DNA of 64,000 bases. Source: VXYL01 sp965116345. Its GTDB lineage: Bacteria > Pseudomonadota > Gammaproteobacteria > Pseudomonadales > Azotimanducaceae. Location of the stretch: positions 2,914,001-2,978,000 of the forward strand of contig OZ220680.1 of the NCBI GenBank assembly GCA_965116345.1. The letters run 5' to 3'. Every line of letters starts with the position of its first letter. The stretch's first letter is position 1. Under the pieces are notes generated by a model, which was given only the letters and a program-made list of their open reading frames with translations, did not search any database and had not been told where the DNA came from. Made by a program: the position numbers and the translations under genes. Shown one piece after another: positions 42,478-52,410 of the stretch.

Positions 42478-44007
42478 GTGTCACCAGAGATTCCCGCGAA
42501 GGCCGACGCCGTGATCGTCGGCGGCTCGATTGCCGGGCTTGCCGCATCGTTCGCGCTGTGTCGCCGCGGGCTCACCGTGGTGTGCCTCGAACGCGACGCC
42601 ACGCCGATGCCCGAAGACCATCACGCCGCCTGGGAGCGTTGGCGCCGGGACGGTGCCGGACAGACCCGGCACAGCCACATCCTGCTCGCGCCGCTGGTCA
42701 ATTCGATCAAGGAGGAGCTGCCGGATTTCTTCGCCACCCTGCTCGCCTCGGGTGCCGAAGTCCTGACCTTTCGGGACATCGCGGGCAACACGTTCGAGGC
42801 GCCGGAGTTCGAGCCGGACGACGACCGCATCGAGTTCCTCGCCTGCCGACGCGTGGTGTTCGAGTTCCTGCTGCGCCGCTACCTCCTGGAGTCGCTGTCC
42901 GCGACCGAGTTCACGTTCACGTCGGGTGCGGATGTCCGTGGGTTGCGGACGGTGTCGGACGGAGACGGGCAACGCGTCGCGGGCGTAACGGTAAAGACGC
43001 CCGGCGGCGTCGCGGATATCGATGCGGGCATCGTGGTCGACGCCAGCGGCCGCAACAGCCGCGCGGACCGCTGGCTGGCGGCGGCCGGGGTGGAACCGGC
43101 GCCTCAGGAGGACCATCCCTGCGGCATCTTCTACACCTCAAGGTTCTATCGACTGCGCGACGGTGCGGACTACCCGCCGCTCAACGGCCGTCAATCGTTG
43201 ACCGGTGGCGTCGCCGGGGCCGATCTCGGCTACGTGAGGGCCGGCGTGTTCCGCAGCGACAACCGGACTTTCTCCATCACCCTTGCCGCCGATCCCGAGG
43301 ATGAGCCGCTGCGGTCCATCGCCCGGGAACGCGAGTTCGATGTCGCCACACGCTTGATCGAGGCGTCGCGTCCCTGGGTGGATGAGGCCGTGTCGACGCC
43401 GATCAGCAAGGTCTATCTGTACGGCAATCTGAACAATTCGCGGCGCAGGTACTTCGTCGATGGACGCCCGCTTGTCGCCGGTCTGTACGCCGTGGGCGAC
43501 GCCAGCGTCCACACTAACCCGCTGGCGGGTCGCGGTTGCGCGCTCGCATGGGTGTCCGCGTTCGAGCTTGCTGGCGTGCTCGGCGACGAATCCGATCCGC
43601 TGCACTGCGCGGCGGCCTTCGAGGCGCGCATCGAGCAACGCATCGTGCCATGGTACGAGTACCAGGTGGCTCGGGATCTGGAGGCGATCGCGGTCAACAA
43701 GGCCCTGCAGCGTGGCGAGGATCCCTTCGACTTCACCCGTGCCGACGGCAGCATCGACGAGGACTTGCACCGGCGGGTGATCCTGCGCAAAGGCTTGCGG
43801 TTCGCGGCCCGCGAGGATGTCCGCATCCTGCGCCTGCTGTTCCGCCAGGTGAGCTTGCTCGATCCCCCCGGCGCCATGGGCGACCACGCGGATCTCGCGG
43901 CCGTCGTGCTCAAGGGCTACGAACGGTCGAAGACCGAACCCGAGACGCACCCGGAGCGTGCTGAATTCATCGACGCGCTGAACGGTCACGTGGGGAGTGG
44001 CGCGTGA
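42478..44007 (+). CDS. FAD-dependent oxidoreductase, halogenase/monooxygenase-like
   Basis: A 509-residue flavoprotein. The FAD-binding Rossmann start is ADAVIVGGSIAGLAASFALC, an Arg/Asp contact lies mid-protein, and the second FAD motif is YAVGDASVHTNPLAGRGCAL. These fit the PHBH/tryptophan-halogenase group; the halogenase WxWxIP motif is not seen. GTG 42478 is chosen among three in-frame GTGs (42361, 42466, 42478) because it puts the Rossmann motif near residue 10. It is coupled by a GTGA overlap to the aminotransferase, so both may act in one pathway. Confidence 0.82.
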   Translation: MSPEIPAKADAVIVGGSIAGLAASFALCRRGLTVVCLERDATPMPEDHHAAWERWRRDGAGQTRHSHILLAPLVNSIKEELPDFFATLLASGAEVLTFRDIAGNTFEAPEFEPDDDRIEFLACRRVVFEFLLRRYLLESLSATEFTFTSGADVRGLRTVSDGDGQRVAGVTVKTPGGVADIDAGIVVDASGRNSRADRWLAAAGVEPAPQEDHPCGIFYTSRFYRLRDGADYPPLNGRQSLTGGVAGADLGYVRAGVFRSDNRTFSITLAADPEDEPLRSIAREREFDVATRLIEASRPWVDEAVSTPISKVYLYGNLNNSRRRYFVDGRPLVAGLYAVGDASVHTNPLAGRGCALAWVSAFELAGVLGDESDPLHCAAAFEARIEQRIVPWYEYQVARDLEAIAVNKALQRGEDPFDFTRADGSIDEDLHRRVILRKGLRFAAREDVRILRLLFRQVSLLDPPGAMGDHADLAAVVLKGYERSKTEPETHPERAEFIDALNGHVGSGA

Positions 44008-45317
44008 CGGCTATCTGGCCCTTCGACGCTTTCGTTGGCATGCCGCCGATGCGCATCGCCCGGGCGCAGGGTGCGTATCTCTACGATGGCGACGGGCGCC
44101 GAATTCTCGATGCCGCGGGCGGCGCCATCGCCGTGAACATCGGCCACGGGCGTGCGGAGGTGGCGGATGCCATACGGGACGCCATCATGTCGTGCTCGTA
44201 CGCCGTGCCGCCATGGCTCACGCCGCAACGCGAGCGCCTGCTCGAGCGGCTTCGGCGGGATTGGTTGCCGACCGGACTGACGCGCATGCACTTGACGTCC
44301 GGCGGTTCAGAGGGCGTCGAGACGGTGATCAAGATCGCCCTGCAGTACCATGCGGCACGGGGTCTGACCGGCAAGACCAAGATCATCGCGCAGACGCCCT
44401 CGTATCACGGTACGACGCTGGCCACGCTCGCCGTCAGTGGCCACGAGAGCCGCAAACACGGACTCGCGCACGTCCTTCCGCCGGTACCCGTGGTGCCCGC
44501 ACCGTACGCCCTGCGCTGCCCAACGCCGGATGTCCGCGGCCATGTCCTCGATGCGCTCGAGCAGACTATCGAGCAGGAGGGTGCCGATACGGTGGCCGGT
44601 TTTCTGGCCGAGCCCATCGTCGGTGCGAGCGGCGGTGCTCTGGTCCCCCCGGAGGGCTACTGGCCGGCAGTTCGGGAGCTTTGCGATCGCCACGACATCC
44701 TGTTGCTAACCGATGAGGTCATGACCGGCTTCGGCCGCACCGGGACCAGGTTCGCCCTCGACCGATGGGCCGTGCTGCCCGACGTCGTGGTGGCGGGCAA
44801 GGGTCTCGGCGGCGGCTACTCACCGATCACCGGGGTGTTCGCCACGGAGGAGGTGGGCGCGGCCATCGGCAAGGCGGGCATGAACGTCATGTTCCACACC
44901 TTCGCCGCCCATCCAAGCGCCTGCGCCGCGGCGGACAAGGTGTTGGAAATCCTCGATCGCGAGTGTCTCGTCGACCGGGCCGCGGCCACCGGTGCCGTGG
45001 TCAAGGCGAGGTTGTGCGAAGCGTTCGCGGATCACCCCCATGTGGCGGAAGTGCGCGGCTGTGGCCTCCTCCTGGCCGTCGAGCTGGTCGAGGACCGGGC
45101 GTCGTTGACGCGTTATGCCTTGGAGCAGGGGATCACGACCCGTGTTCTTGCGGAAGGGCTGCGGCGCGGTGTGTCCTTCTACCCCGGCGGCACGGGCGAG
45201 GTGCGCGACGTCGTGGCCCTGGGTCCGCCGTTCACCGTGGGTGACGAAGAGGTCGATCTCATGGTCGATGCCCTCGTCGGGGCGGTCAACGCGGTGACCC
45301 TGGCGCCGAGGGAGTAG
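44004..45317 (+). CDS. Class III PLP-dependent aminotransferase
   Basis: A 437-residue aminotransferase. The substrate-side region is LTSGGSEGVETVIKIALQY, the metal/PLP Asp is in LLTDEVMTGFGRTG, and the PLP Lys is in VVAGKGLGGGYSPITGVFA. Class III members transfer amino groups of omega-amino acids or amines (4-aminobutyrate, beta-alanine, taurine); the substrate is not identifiable here. GTG 44004 overlaps the flavoprotein stop. Confidence 0.9.
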   Translation: MTAIWPFDAFVGMPPMRIARAQGAYLYDGDGRRILDAAGGAIAVNIGHGRAEVADAIRDAIMSCSYAVPPWLTPQRERLLERLRRDWLPTGLTRMHLTSGGSEGVETVIKIALQYHAARGLTGKTKIIAQTPSYHGTTLATLAVSGHESRKHGLAHVLPPVPVVPAPYALRCPTPDVRGHVLDALEQTIEQEGADTVAGFLAEPIVGASGGALVPPEGYWPAVRELCDRHDILLLTDEVMTGFGRTGTRFALDRWAVLPDVVVAGKGLGGGYSPITGVFATEEVGAAIGKAGMNVMFHTFAAHPSACAAADKVLEILDRECLVDRAAATGAVVKARLCEAFADHPHVAEVRGCGLLLAVELVEDRASLTRYALEQGITTRVLAEGLRRGVSFYPGGTGEVRDVVALGPPFTVGDEEVDLMVDALVGAVNAVTLAPRE

Positions 45318-45320
45318 GGC

Positions 45321-46070
45321 ATGAACGCCGATCCGGCAGTACCCGAGCGTCCGCGGGCGCGCGCCGGCGACGGCTTGGACTGCTTTCTGCACGGCGCACG
45401 GATCATGCGCGCGAGGTCGCTGCGGCCGTTCGTCTGGGGGCCGATGGCGATCAGTCTCGCCCTCGTGGTGGTGCTGCTGGCGGTGGGCTACACCCTCGTT
45501 CAGGATGCGGTCTCGTGGGTCGGCGAGGCACTCCCGAGTTGGCTTGGCTGGCTGGCAAGTGGCCTGGCACCGCTGCTCTACATCATCGGCATCCTGGTCG
45601 CGGGTTGGCTGTTCGGTTTCCTCGCCGTGATCGTCGCGAGTCCCTTCCTCGGCGTGCTGTCGGCTGCCACGGAACGCCAGCGGTACGGCGACGGGCCGGC
45701 GTTCGAAGAGGGCGTGGGGCTTGCCCTGGTCCACGCCGTGCTGCGCGAAGGGCGAAAACTCGTCTACCACGTGCCCCGGCTACTCGGCGTGTTCGCGATC
45801 AGCCTGCTGCCACTGGTCAATCTTGTCGCGCCCGCACTCTGGTTCGCCTTCGGATCGTGGATGTTCGCCGTGCAGTTCGTCGACTACGCCGCCGAGAACC
45901 GCGGACTCGATTTCCGCGAGACCCTGACGCTGCTGCGGGCGAACCGGGCGGCGGCGTTCGGTTTCGGTGTATTGGCTGCGCTTCTGCTGGCGGTGCCGTT
46001 CGCGGCGCTGGTGGTCATCCCTGCGGGAGTTTGCGGTGGAGCATTGCTGTGGCGACGGTTGACCACATAG
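45321..46070 (+). CDS. CysZ/EI24-like membrane protein
   Basis: A 249-residue inner-membrane protein with about four to six helices (ISLALVVVLLAVGYTLV, LLYIIGILVAGWLFGFLAV and two later). The sequence PFLGVLSAATERQRYGDGP and the late QFVDYAAENRGLDFRETLTLLRANR are landmarks of the EI24 domain. CysZ is a sulfate channel. Its coupling (3 nt after the aminotransferase) to the preceding genes may be accidental. Confidence 0.85.
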   Translation: MNADPAVPERPRARAGDGLDCFLHGARIMRARSLRPFVWGPMAISLALVVVLLAVGYTLVQDAVSWVGEALPSWLGWLASGLAPLLYIIGILVAGWLFGFLAVIVASPFLGVLSAATERQRYGDGPAFEEGVGLALVHAVLREGRKLVYHVPRLLGVFAISLLPLVNLVAPALWFAFGSWMFAVQFVDYAAENRGLDFRETLTLLRANRAAAFGFGVLAALLLAVPFAALVVIPAGVCGGALLWRRLTT

Positions 46071-46107
46071 GCAGGCGCTTCGCCGGTCAGTGCGCACAGG
46101 CGTAGCC

Positions 46108-46653
46108 CTACAAGTCGATGTCCGCGTCGATGGCGAAATCGGCGTCGGTGAAGGCCCGATGCACAAAGGCCAGTGTGCTCACGATTCCCCAGGACAGGCC
46201 GATGACGACGCCGACGTCGAGCGCCGCCCGCCAGGGCTGCGGCAGTGCGTGGACCGCCACGATCAGCACGACGATGCCTGCGGTGAGGACGTAGACCCCG
46301 ATCATCCTGCGCCGGCTGGCCTGGAAGTAACCCATGGCGAATAGCGGTGCGAGGGCGACGCGCGCGGTCGACGGGTGGTCGCGGAGCCATCTGAGCCGTG
46401 CGGCCACCCGGGGTGAGAACCCCCGCTGGAAGCCTCTCAGGCCCTCCGACCATGCCATGAACACGGCGTTGGCGACGGCCACCGCGAGGTGTTGCCAACG
46501 CCAGTCGTAGTCGAAGCCGTCGACCACCACGTCGGTGAGACGCGCGATCGCGAAGAGCAGCAATCCCAGCAGACCGGCGAGTCCCCAGAACACGCCTGCG
46601 AGTCCCCACCTTGCCGGCCATCCAAGGCTGGCGCCGTCAAGACGCAGTGCCAA
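46108..46653 (-). CDS. Uncharacterised membrane protein
   Basis: A 181-residue protein with about four hydrophobic segments: near 17-40 (GLAGVFWGLAGLLGLLLFAI), around 55-65, 117-136 (MIGVYVLTAGIVVLIVAVHA) and 144-163. A basic stretch with QRGFSPRVAARLRWLRD lies between. I recognise no family. The TTG start at 46653 overlaps the end of the dUTPase gene by 17 nt, so the two are probably cotranscribed. Confidence 0.65.
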   Translation of the reverse strand: MALRLDGASLGWPARWGLAGVFWGLAGLLGLLLFAIARLTDVVVDGFDYDWRWQHLAVAVANAVFMAWSEGLRGFQRGFSPRVAARLRWLRDHPSTARVALAPLFAMGYFQASRRRMIGVYVLTAGIVVLIVAVHALPQPWRAALDVGVVIGLSWGIVSTLAFVHRAFTDADFAIDADIDL

Positions 46654-47323
46654 GTTCCTCGGTGCTCACGACGCGGGCGTAGCGGACGGCAAGTTCGGTG
46701 CCGAGGTCGGTCGCGAACGATTCCGCCCGGGGATCCAGCCCGCGAAGAATCTCGCTCAAGTGTTCGTTGTCCTCGCGGCCGTCCCAGATCTTGATGTAGT
46801 TCCCGGTCTTGTAGCCGTGGTCCTGGCGAAACGCGTTCAGGACATTCTTGGCGACGTAGGTCTCGTAGAGTTCGTCGAAGGTCATCGGCAAGGCCCGCAT
46901 CAACGCGGCGAAGGCGCCGATGTCGAATCCTCTCGAGGCGAGGCACGTCCGCGCAAGCTCCTCCACCGCGAGCCGGAAGTCGGGAACGGTTGAGTCGGTG
47001 TCGGCAAGCGCGGCTTGGAGGCGTCCGGCCAGTTCGCGATTCAACCGCTCTCCGCGTAGCAGTTCCGAGAGTCCGAAGTGCCAGATGTCGACGACCTCGA
47101 GACGCACCTGGTCGAGATCACTGTCCTGCCGCTTCCACCACTTCCAGCCGAAATGGTCCAGGAGTTCGGCGCATTCCACCCACACGGCACGGTAGTACTC
47201 GTGACCCTGCGCCGCCCAATGCGGGTGAACCTGTTCGTTGTGGCGACGCTGCAGGGTGGCCATTTCACCCAGCCGCCGCCAGACGTCGTCGACGGTCAAC
47301 GTTTGCACCTCCCCGCGCATCAT
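46637..47323 (-). CDS. Dimeric-type dUTP diphosphatase (all-alpha NTP-PPase)
   Basis: A 228-residue all-alpha nucleotide pyrophosphohydrolase of the dUTPase_2/MazG class, converting dUTP to dUMP and keeping uracil out of DNA. The metal-binding Glu/Asp helices are VWVECAELLDHFGWKWWK and DQVRLEVVDIWHFGLSELL, and AKNVLNAFRQDHGYKTGNYI is the dUTPase-type ending. The ATG at 47323 was used; 47320 is also possible. It is divergent from the RRM protein gene. Confidence 0.85.
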   Translation of the reverse strand: MMRGEVQTLTVDDVWRRLGEMATLQRRHNEQVHPHWAAQGHEYYRAVWVECAELLDHFGWKWWKRQDSDLDQVRLEVVDIWHFGLSELLRGERLNRELAGRLQAALADTDSTVPDFRLAVEELARTCLASRGFDIGAFAALMRALPMTFDELYETYVAKNVLNAFRQDHGYKTGNYIKIWDGREDNEHLSEILRGLDPRAESFATDLGTELAVRYARVVSTEELGTAS

Positions 47324-47468
47324 ATCCGTCTTGCGCAGCGACGGTCGCCCGACGTGGCATTGCGTATCGGCAAAACCATGTTGGCATCGACCGTTCGACC
47401 GCGTATGGTTCCACTCTGGCACTGGAGGTAAGACGCATGTCTGGGTCTGCCGGTGCCGGGAGAGCAAA

Positions 47469-47774
47469 TTGAAGATCTATGTCGGCAACATGCCATATTC
47501 GGTAACCTCGGAAGAACTCTCGGAGATGTTCGGGGCGCACGGCCACGTTTCGGAAGCGAACGTGATCGTCGACTTCGAGTCGGGCCGCTCCAAGGGGTTC
47601 GGGTTCGTCGAGATGCCCAACGACACCGAGGCGAACGAAGCGATCAACGCGTTGAATTCGTCCCAAATGAGTGGCCGGACGCTACGCGTCAGCCAAGCCC
47701 GTCCGCGAACGGACCGGGGTGATCGGGGCGATCGAGGAGATCGGGGCGGCAACCGCGGCGGCTGGCGCCGCTGA
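47469..47774 (+). CDS. Single-RRM RNA-binding protein
   Basis: A 101-residue protein with one RNA recognition motif. RNP2 is KIYVGNMPY and RNP1 is KGFGFVEM, with beta-alpha-beta spacing intact. A short C-terminal tail repeats RGD and RGG (DRGDRGDRGDRGGNRGGW), a low-complexity RNA-binding type tail. In bacteria such small RRM proteins are often cold-inducible; nothing here proves that. The start is TTG 47469 with GGGAGAG upstream. Confidence 0.85.
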   Translation: MKIYVGNMPYSVTSEELSEMFGAHGHVSEANVIVDFESGRSKGFGFVEMPNDTEANEAINALNSSQMSGRTLRVSQARPRTDRGDRGDRGDRGGNRGGWRR

Positions 47775-48067
47775 CCGGGCCCTTAGGGGCCAACCACAGG
47801 TCGCACGGACTCAGGCACCGGAGGGTGCCAGGGTTGCGTGTACCCGATGACAATGAGCGGTACCGCGCAAGCGGTGCCGAGGGACTGGCGCGTCCGGTGT
47901 CGGGTGCTCCCGCGCGGGTGCATGGGTGCCCCTAAGGACGAGGGCGCGCGCCCAGGACAAGGGCGTGTGTGCCCCCATTGAATTCCGGCGCGGCTGGCCG
48001 CACATTCATGGCTAGAACGGACAGCTAGCGAGCTGGCCGACGACAGTTCACACCCGCGGACACGTAC
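47775..48067. other. Intergenic stretch before lon
   Basis: 293 bp without a supported gene. It has several short palindromes (for example GGTACCGC-GCAA-GCGGTGCC near 47860) but no clear sigma-32 heat-shock promoter and no strong terminator with a T-run. Confidence 0.4.
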
Positions 48068-50428
48068 ATGCCGATATTGCCTCTACTGCCGCTCAAGGAC
48101 GTCGCCGTCTTCCCGGAGTTGATCCATGCGCTGATCGTCGGTCGGCCGGCGTCGCTTGCCGCAGTGAAGGCGGCGGTCGAGCAGGATCGCGAGATCCTCA
48201 CGGTCCTGCAGAAGGATCCCAACGAGGAGCACCCCGGGAGTGACGACCTCTACGATGTGGGCACCGTTTCCACGGTAACCCGGGTAGAGAAGCGCGACGG
48301 CAGCGCGCAAGTGATCGTGCGCGGCCTGCGTCGGGTCCGGTTGGTCGGCTTCGAGCCGCCGGCCGCGGAGGACGATGGCCCGGGCTACGCCTCGGTCGAA
48401 GTCGAGGAGTTGCCCCTGCCGGTGCTCTCGGAGGCGGGTGAGGAACGGGCCAAAGCCATGGCACTGGTGCGGGACAACCTGGAGACCGCCCGACGGATCG
48501 CCCATTTGGCGTCGCCGCAGAACCCGCAGAACGCCGACCAGGTGTTTCACCAGATGGTCGGCTCGATCGACGATCCGATCATCCAGATGTACCGCATCGC
48601 GGTGCTTGCCGACAATGTCGAGCAGGCGGAAAAGCAGAAGATTCTCGAGATCGACGACGCCCAGGCGTTCCTCGAGGCGATCCACGACCTGCTGCGCCAG
48701 GAGATCGCCGTCGTCGAGATGCGTCGGGATCTCGAATCGCGGGCCCGGGAAGATATCGAACAACAGCAACGGGAGCATGTCCTGCGCCACCAGAAGCGCG
48801 CTATCGAGCAAGCGCTCGGCGAGGACGACGACGAGGACATCGCCGAGTTGCGCAACCAACTGCGCAACGCCAATTTGCCGGACGATGTGCGCAAGGAGGT
48901 GGAGCGGGAGCTCAAGCGCCTGTCGAAAATGTCCTCCAATGCCGCCGACTACCAGGTCGCGCGCAGCTATCTGGAGCTGATCGCCGAGCTGCCGTGGAAC
49001 GTCATCACCGAAGACACCCTGGACCTCGACCACGCCCAGGCGGTGCTCGATGAGGATCACTACGGTCTCGACGATATCAAGGAGCGCATTCTCGAATCCC
49101 TTGCCGTGCTGCAGCTCAATCCGGAGGCGAAGGCGTCGATCCTGTGTTTCGTCGGACCACCCGGCGTTGGCAAGACCTCGCTCGGACAGTCCATCGCCCG
49201 GGCCATGGGCCGCAAGTTCGAGCGCATGAGTCTCGGCGGACTACACGACGAGTCCGAGTTGCGCGGCCATCGCCGCACCTACATCGGCGCCATGCCGGGA
49301 CGCATCCTGCAGGCCGTCCGCCGTGCGGGTGTGCGCAACCCGGTGCTGATGCTGGACGAAGTGGACAAGCTCGGCCGCGATTTCCGCGGCGACCCGTCCG
49401 CGGCCTTGATGGAGATTCTTGATCCAGCCCAGAACAAGGAGTTCCGAGACAACTATCTGAACCTGCCATTCGACCTGTCGAAGGTCTTCTTCATCACCAC
49501 GTGCAACCACCTCGACGGGGTACCCCGGCCGCTGCTCGACCGCATGGAGGTGCTTGAACTCACCGGCTACAGCGAGGTCGAGAAGCTCGAAATCGCCAAT
49601 CGCTACCTCATTCCGCGGCAACGGGAAAACGCCGGACTCGCGGACGAGTTGTTGAGTTTTACGAACGACTCCCTGTCCTGGGCGGTGCGCCGACACACCC
49701 GAGAAGCCGGCGTCCGCGAACTGGACCGTGTCATCGGCCGGGTGGCGAGCAAGCGCGCGCGGCTGACGCTGCAGTCGGAGGTGGCGGCGGGTCCCATCAC
49801 CGTGGACGACCTGGCCGAACTCCTCGGCCCCGAGAAGTTCAAGTCCGATCGCCAACGCGAGCATCTCGCCGCTGGGGTCGCCCCTGGGCTCGCCTACACC
49901 GAGGCGGGCGGCGACGTGCTCTACGTGGAGGCCACCCTCACGCACAAGGATGACAAGACGATCATCACCGGACACTTGGGCCAGGTGATGCAGGAGTCGG
50001 TGCAGGCGGCGCGCTCGTACATCTGGTCGGTGGCCGAGCAACTGAACATCGACCGCGCCATGATCGAGGAGAACGGCATCCACGTCCATGTACCGGCCGG
50101 TGCCGTGCCCAAGGACGGACCATCGGCGGGCATCACCATGGCGACGGCCCTCGCATCGCTTTACAGCAACAAGAGCGTGCGCGACGACATCGCCATGACG
50201 GGCGAGTTGACGCTATCGGGTCTGATCCTTCCGGTCGGTGGAATCCGCGAGAAGGTGCTCGCCGCCCACCGCACGGGAATCCGTCACGTCATCCTGCCGC
50301 GCGACAACGAGGCCGAACTCGCCAAGCTGCCGACGCCGGTGCGCGATGAAATGGAGGTGACGCTGGTGGACTGCCTCGAGGATGCGGTCAAGGTGGCGAT
50401 CCCCGGACTGGCCGAAGTCACGATCTAA
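48068..50428 (+). CDS. lon: ATP-dependent protease La (Lon)
   Basis: A 786-residue cytosolic AAA+ protease. N-terminal LON domain (residues 1-200, starting LPLLPLKDVAVFPELI), coiled coil, AAA+ core with Walker A GPPGVGKTS (Lys369) and Walker B PVLMLDEVDKLG, then the protease domain with Ser686 in KDGPSAGITMA and Lys729 in IREKVLAAHRTG. The ATG at 48068 gives the family start. clpX, a common neighbour, is not present. Confidence 0.96.
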   Translation: MPILPLLPLKDVAVFPELIHALIVGRPASLAAVKAAVEQDREILTVLQKDPNEEHPGSDDLYDVGTVSTVTRVEKRDGSAQVIVRGLRRVRLVGFEPPAAEDDGPGYASVEVEELPLPVLSEAGEERAKAMALVRDNLETARRIAHLASPQNPQNADQVFHQMVGSIDDPIIQMYRIAVLADNVEQAEKQKILEIDDAQAFLEAIHDLLRQEIAVVEMRRDLESRAREDIEQQQREHVLRHQKRAIEQALGEDDDEDIAELRNQLRNANLPDDVRKEVERELKRLSKMSSNAADYQVARSYLELIAELPWNVITEDTLDLDHAQAVLDEDHYGLDDIKERILESLAVLQLNPEAKASILCFVGPPGVGKTSLGQSIARAMGRKFERMSLGGLHDESELRGHRRTYIGAMPGRILQAVRRAGVRNPVLMLDEVDKLGRDFRGDPSAALMEILDPAQNKEFRDNYLNLPFDLSKVFFITTCNHLDGVPRPLLDRMEVLELTGYSEVEKLEIANRYLIPRQRENAGLADELLSFTNDSLSWAVRRHTREAGVRELDRVIGRVASKRARLTLQSEVAAGPITVDDLAELLGPEKFKSDRQREHLAAGVAPGLAYTEAGGDVLYVEATLTHKDDKTIITGHLGQVMQESVQAARSYIWSVAEQLNIDRAMIEENGIHVHVPAGAVPKDGPSAGITMATALASLYSNKSVRDDIAMTGELTLSGLILPVGGIREKVLAAHRTGIRHVILPRDNEAELAKLPTPVRDEMEVTLVDCLEDAVKVAIPGLAEVTI

Positions 50429-50465
50429 GCGCGCTCTGCGGGCGCGCGGCCAAAGCTACGCCGTG

Positions 50466-52184
50466 CTACAGCTCACGGACAACGCGGAATCCGCGTGTCC
50501 CGCTGCCGCGGTTGCTGGAATTTCGGTAACTCACCGTCGCCTCCTCCGGGATCGAGTCCCAGGCGCCGCCCCGCAGGACGCGTGCCGCACACCTTCTCCC
50601 GGTTCGTGACTCCTGACTCGACGGTGCGCCGCTGTAGTCGTCGTGCCAGCAATCCGCGACCCACTCTTCGACGTTGCCGAGCATGTCGTGGATGCCGAAT
50701 GCATTGGGCTTGTAGGCGCCCACGGCGGCGGTTCGTAGATTGTCGTCCGAACAATCGGTGGTGCCGTCCTTGACGTACTGCGCCAGGAACGTCGCGTCGG
50801 CGATGTTGGCGTGGCTGCAGAATTGCTCCGCATCGCTGCCGAAGTAGAAGCGCGAGTCGGTACCCGCCCGGGCCGCGTATTCCCACTCCGCCTCGCTTGG
50901 CAGCCGGTAGCGGTTGCCGGTCTGTTCGCTCAACCACTCGACGTAGTCCTGCGCCGCAGGCCACGACACCCCGGTGATCGGTAGCTGGGCTTCGGTGTCG
51001 TCGTCGGGGGCTTCGGACGGCTTGAACCGGGCGTAGTCACCGCGGGTGGTCTCGTGTACGGCAATGGCGAACGGCACGGACACGGAGACGCTGCGCACGG
51101 GGCGCTCGTCAATGGACCCAGCGTCGGACCCCATGCGGAAGGTCCCGGTCGGGACGATCACCAGTAGGGGACCTTCGCCGCCGGAGTCCAGCGCGTCGCG
51201 AAACTGGCGACCGGGCTCGATATTGTATTTCTCCAGGCGGATCGCGTGCCGCAACGGCTTCGCCGGCATCGCCAGACGTTGCTCGTGGTGGCGGTGGCCG
51301 ACGGCGCTGGCCCGCAAACGCACCGGCCCGGTCGGAATGGCCATGCCGTCCCGATAGGACACGGTTCGCCATTCGCCGCCGTCGGGGTAGGAAACCTCGA
51401 TGGCCGCATCGCGGGGCTCGACCGCCAACGACAGGCTGCCCTGCAGTCGAACGAGCCGGATGGCCTGGTCATTGCGGCCGGCGACCAGCTCGACGTCGAG
51501 CTCCTTCGGTTCGTACCCGGGACTCGCGGCGCGCAGCTTGTAGGTGCCAATCGGCAGGGTCATGCCGGGCTCGTAGGGTTCGCCGTCGACCTCGAGCTTG
51601 ACGTTACCGGGCGAACGGCTGACGTACAGCTCGCTCATGGCTACGCGTTCGAGTTCGAACGACACGTCCGTCTGCTGCCTCGGCAGGACCTCGGCGATCT
51701 GCGTCTTCAGTTGGCGACCATGAATCGTCGCGGAAACCTCGTGGGCGCCGGTGGGAAAGGATGACAACAGCACCGGCGACACGTCCTCGAGTCTGTCGCC
51801 GTTGACGACGAGTTCCGCACCCCGCGGATTGCTGACGATCTCCAGGCTCCCAGTTGCAGGGGGAAAGTCGATGTGGACATCCCTGACCTCGCCTCGGCTC
51901 GTCTCCAGGCGTTTCGCCACGGCATCGTGGAAGCGGTGCTCGAGGCGCACCACCCGTTCCCCGGGGCGCACCCGCACTTCGCGCATCGGCGTTCGACCCA
52001 CTGCTTCGCCATCGATCAGCACACGGGCTTCATCCGGCTTCGAGGTCAGGTTGAACGTGGCGGAACCCAGGATCAGTCGCGGGCCGACGCCGTCGGCGTA
52101 CCAGTCGGCCATGACGATGAACACCGCGAGCACCGCGATCAGCGTCCAGCGAAGTTTCTTGTTGTCCGCCTGCGGTCTGGCCAT
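50466..52184 (-). CDS. PEGA-repeat protein with FGE-sulfatase domain
   Basis: A 572-residue protein. An N-terminal membrane helix (LRWTLIAVLAVFIVMADWY, residues about 11-30) is followed by several PEGA-like beta repeats (ARVLIDGEAVGRTPMREVRV, GAELVVNGDRLEDVSPVLL and NVKLEVDGEPYEPGMTLPIG). The C-terminal 250 residues are a formylglycine-generating-enzyme-like (SUMF1) domain with GTFRMGSD, YRLPSEAEWEYAARAGTD and RVLRGGAWDSIPEEATVSYR. Most such bacterial proteins are not proven to make formylglycine; the role is unknown. The ATG at 52184 follows AGGGGG. Confidence 0.85.
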   Translation of the reverse strand: MARPQADNKKLRWTLIAVLAVFIVMADWYADGVGPRLILGSATFNLTSKPDEARVLIDGEAVGRTPMREVRVRPGERVVRLEHRFHDAVAKRLETSRGEVRDVHIDFPPATGSLEIVSNPRGAELVVNGDRLEDVSPVLLSSFPTGAHEVSATIHGRQLKTQIAEVLPRQQTDVSFELERVAMSELYVSRSPGNVKLEVDGEPYEPGMTLPIGTYKLRAASPGYEPKELDVELVAGRNDQAIRLVRLQGSLSLAVEPRDAAIEVSYPDGGEWRTVSYRDGMAIPTGPVRLRASAVGHRHHEQRLAMPAKPLRHAIRLEKYNIEPGRQFRDALDSGGEGPLLVIVPTGTFRMGSDAGSIDERPVRSVSVSVPFAIAVHETTRGDYARFKPSEAPDDDTEAQLPITGVSWPAAQDYVEWLSEQTGNRYRLPSEAEWEYAARAGTDSRFYFGSDAEQFCSHANIADATFLAQYVKDGTTDCSDDNLRTAAVGAYKPNAFGIHDMLGNVEEWVADCWHDDYSGAPSSQESRTGRRCAARVLRGGAWDSIPEEATVSYRNSSNRGSGTRGFRVVREL

Positions 52185-52410
52185 GAAAACCCCCTTGTCC
52201 GCATCCCCACCATCGGTTGATGGGGCGAGCATACGCCGATTCGAACTGACCGAGTTGCGTGGTCGTACCGGACACGTTGCACACCGTGCGCCTCCCGACC
52301 AACCAAGAACCGGGTTTTTCGGGTGCGCCCTATGCAGTCCGAACAGGCGTCTGTCATACTGCGTCGAGACACGGGAAGCAGCCGCGGCGGGCGGCCTGAG
52401 GAGACCACGA

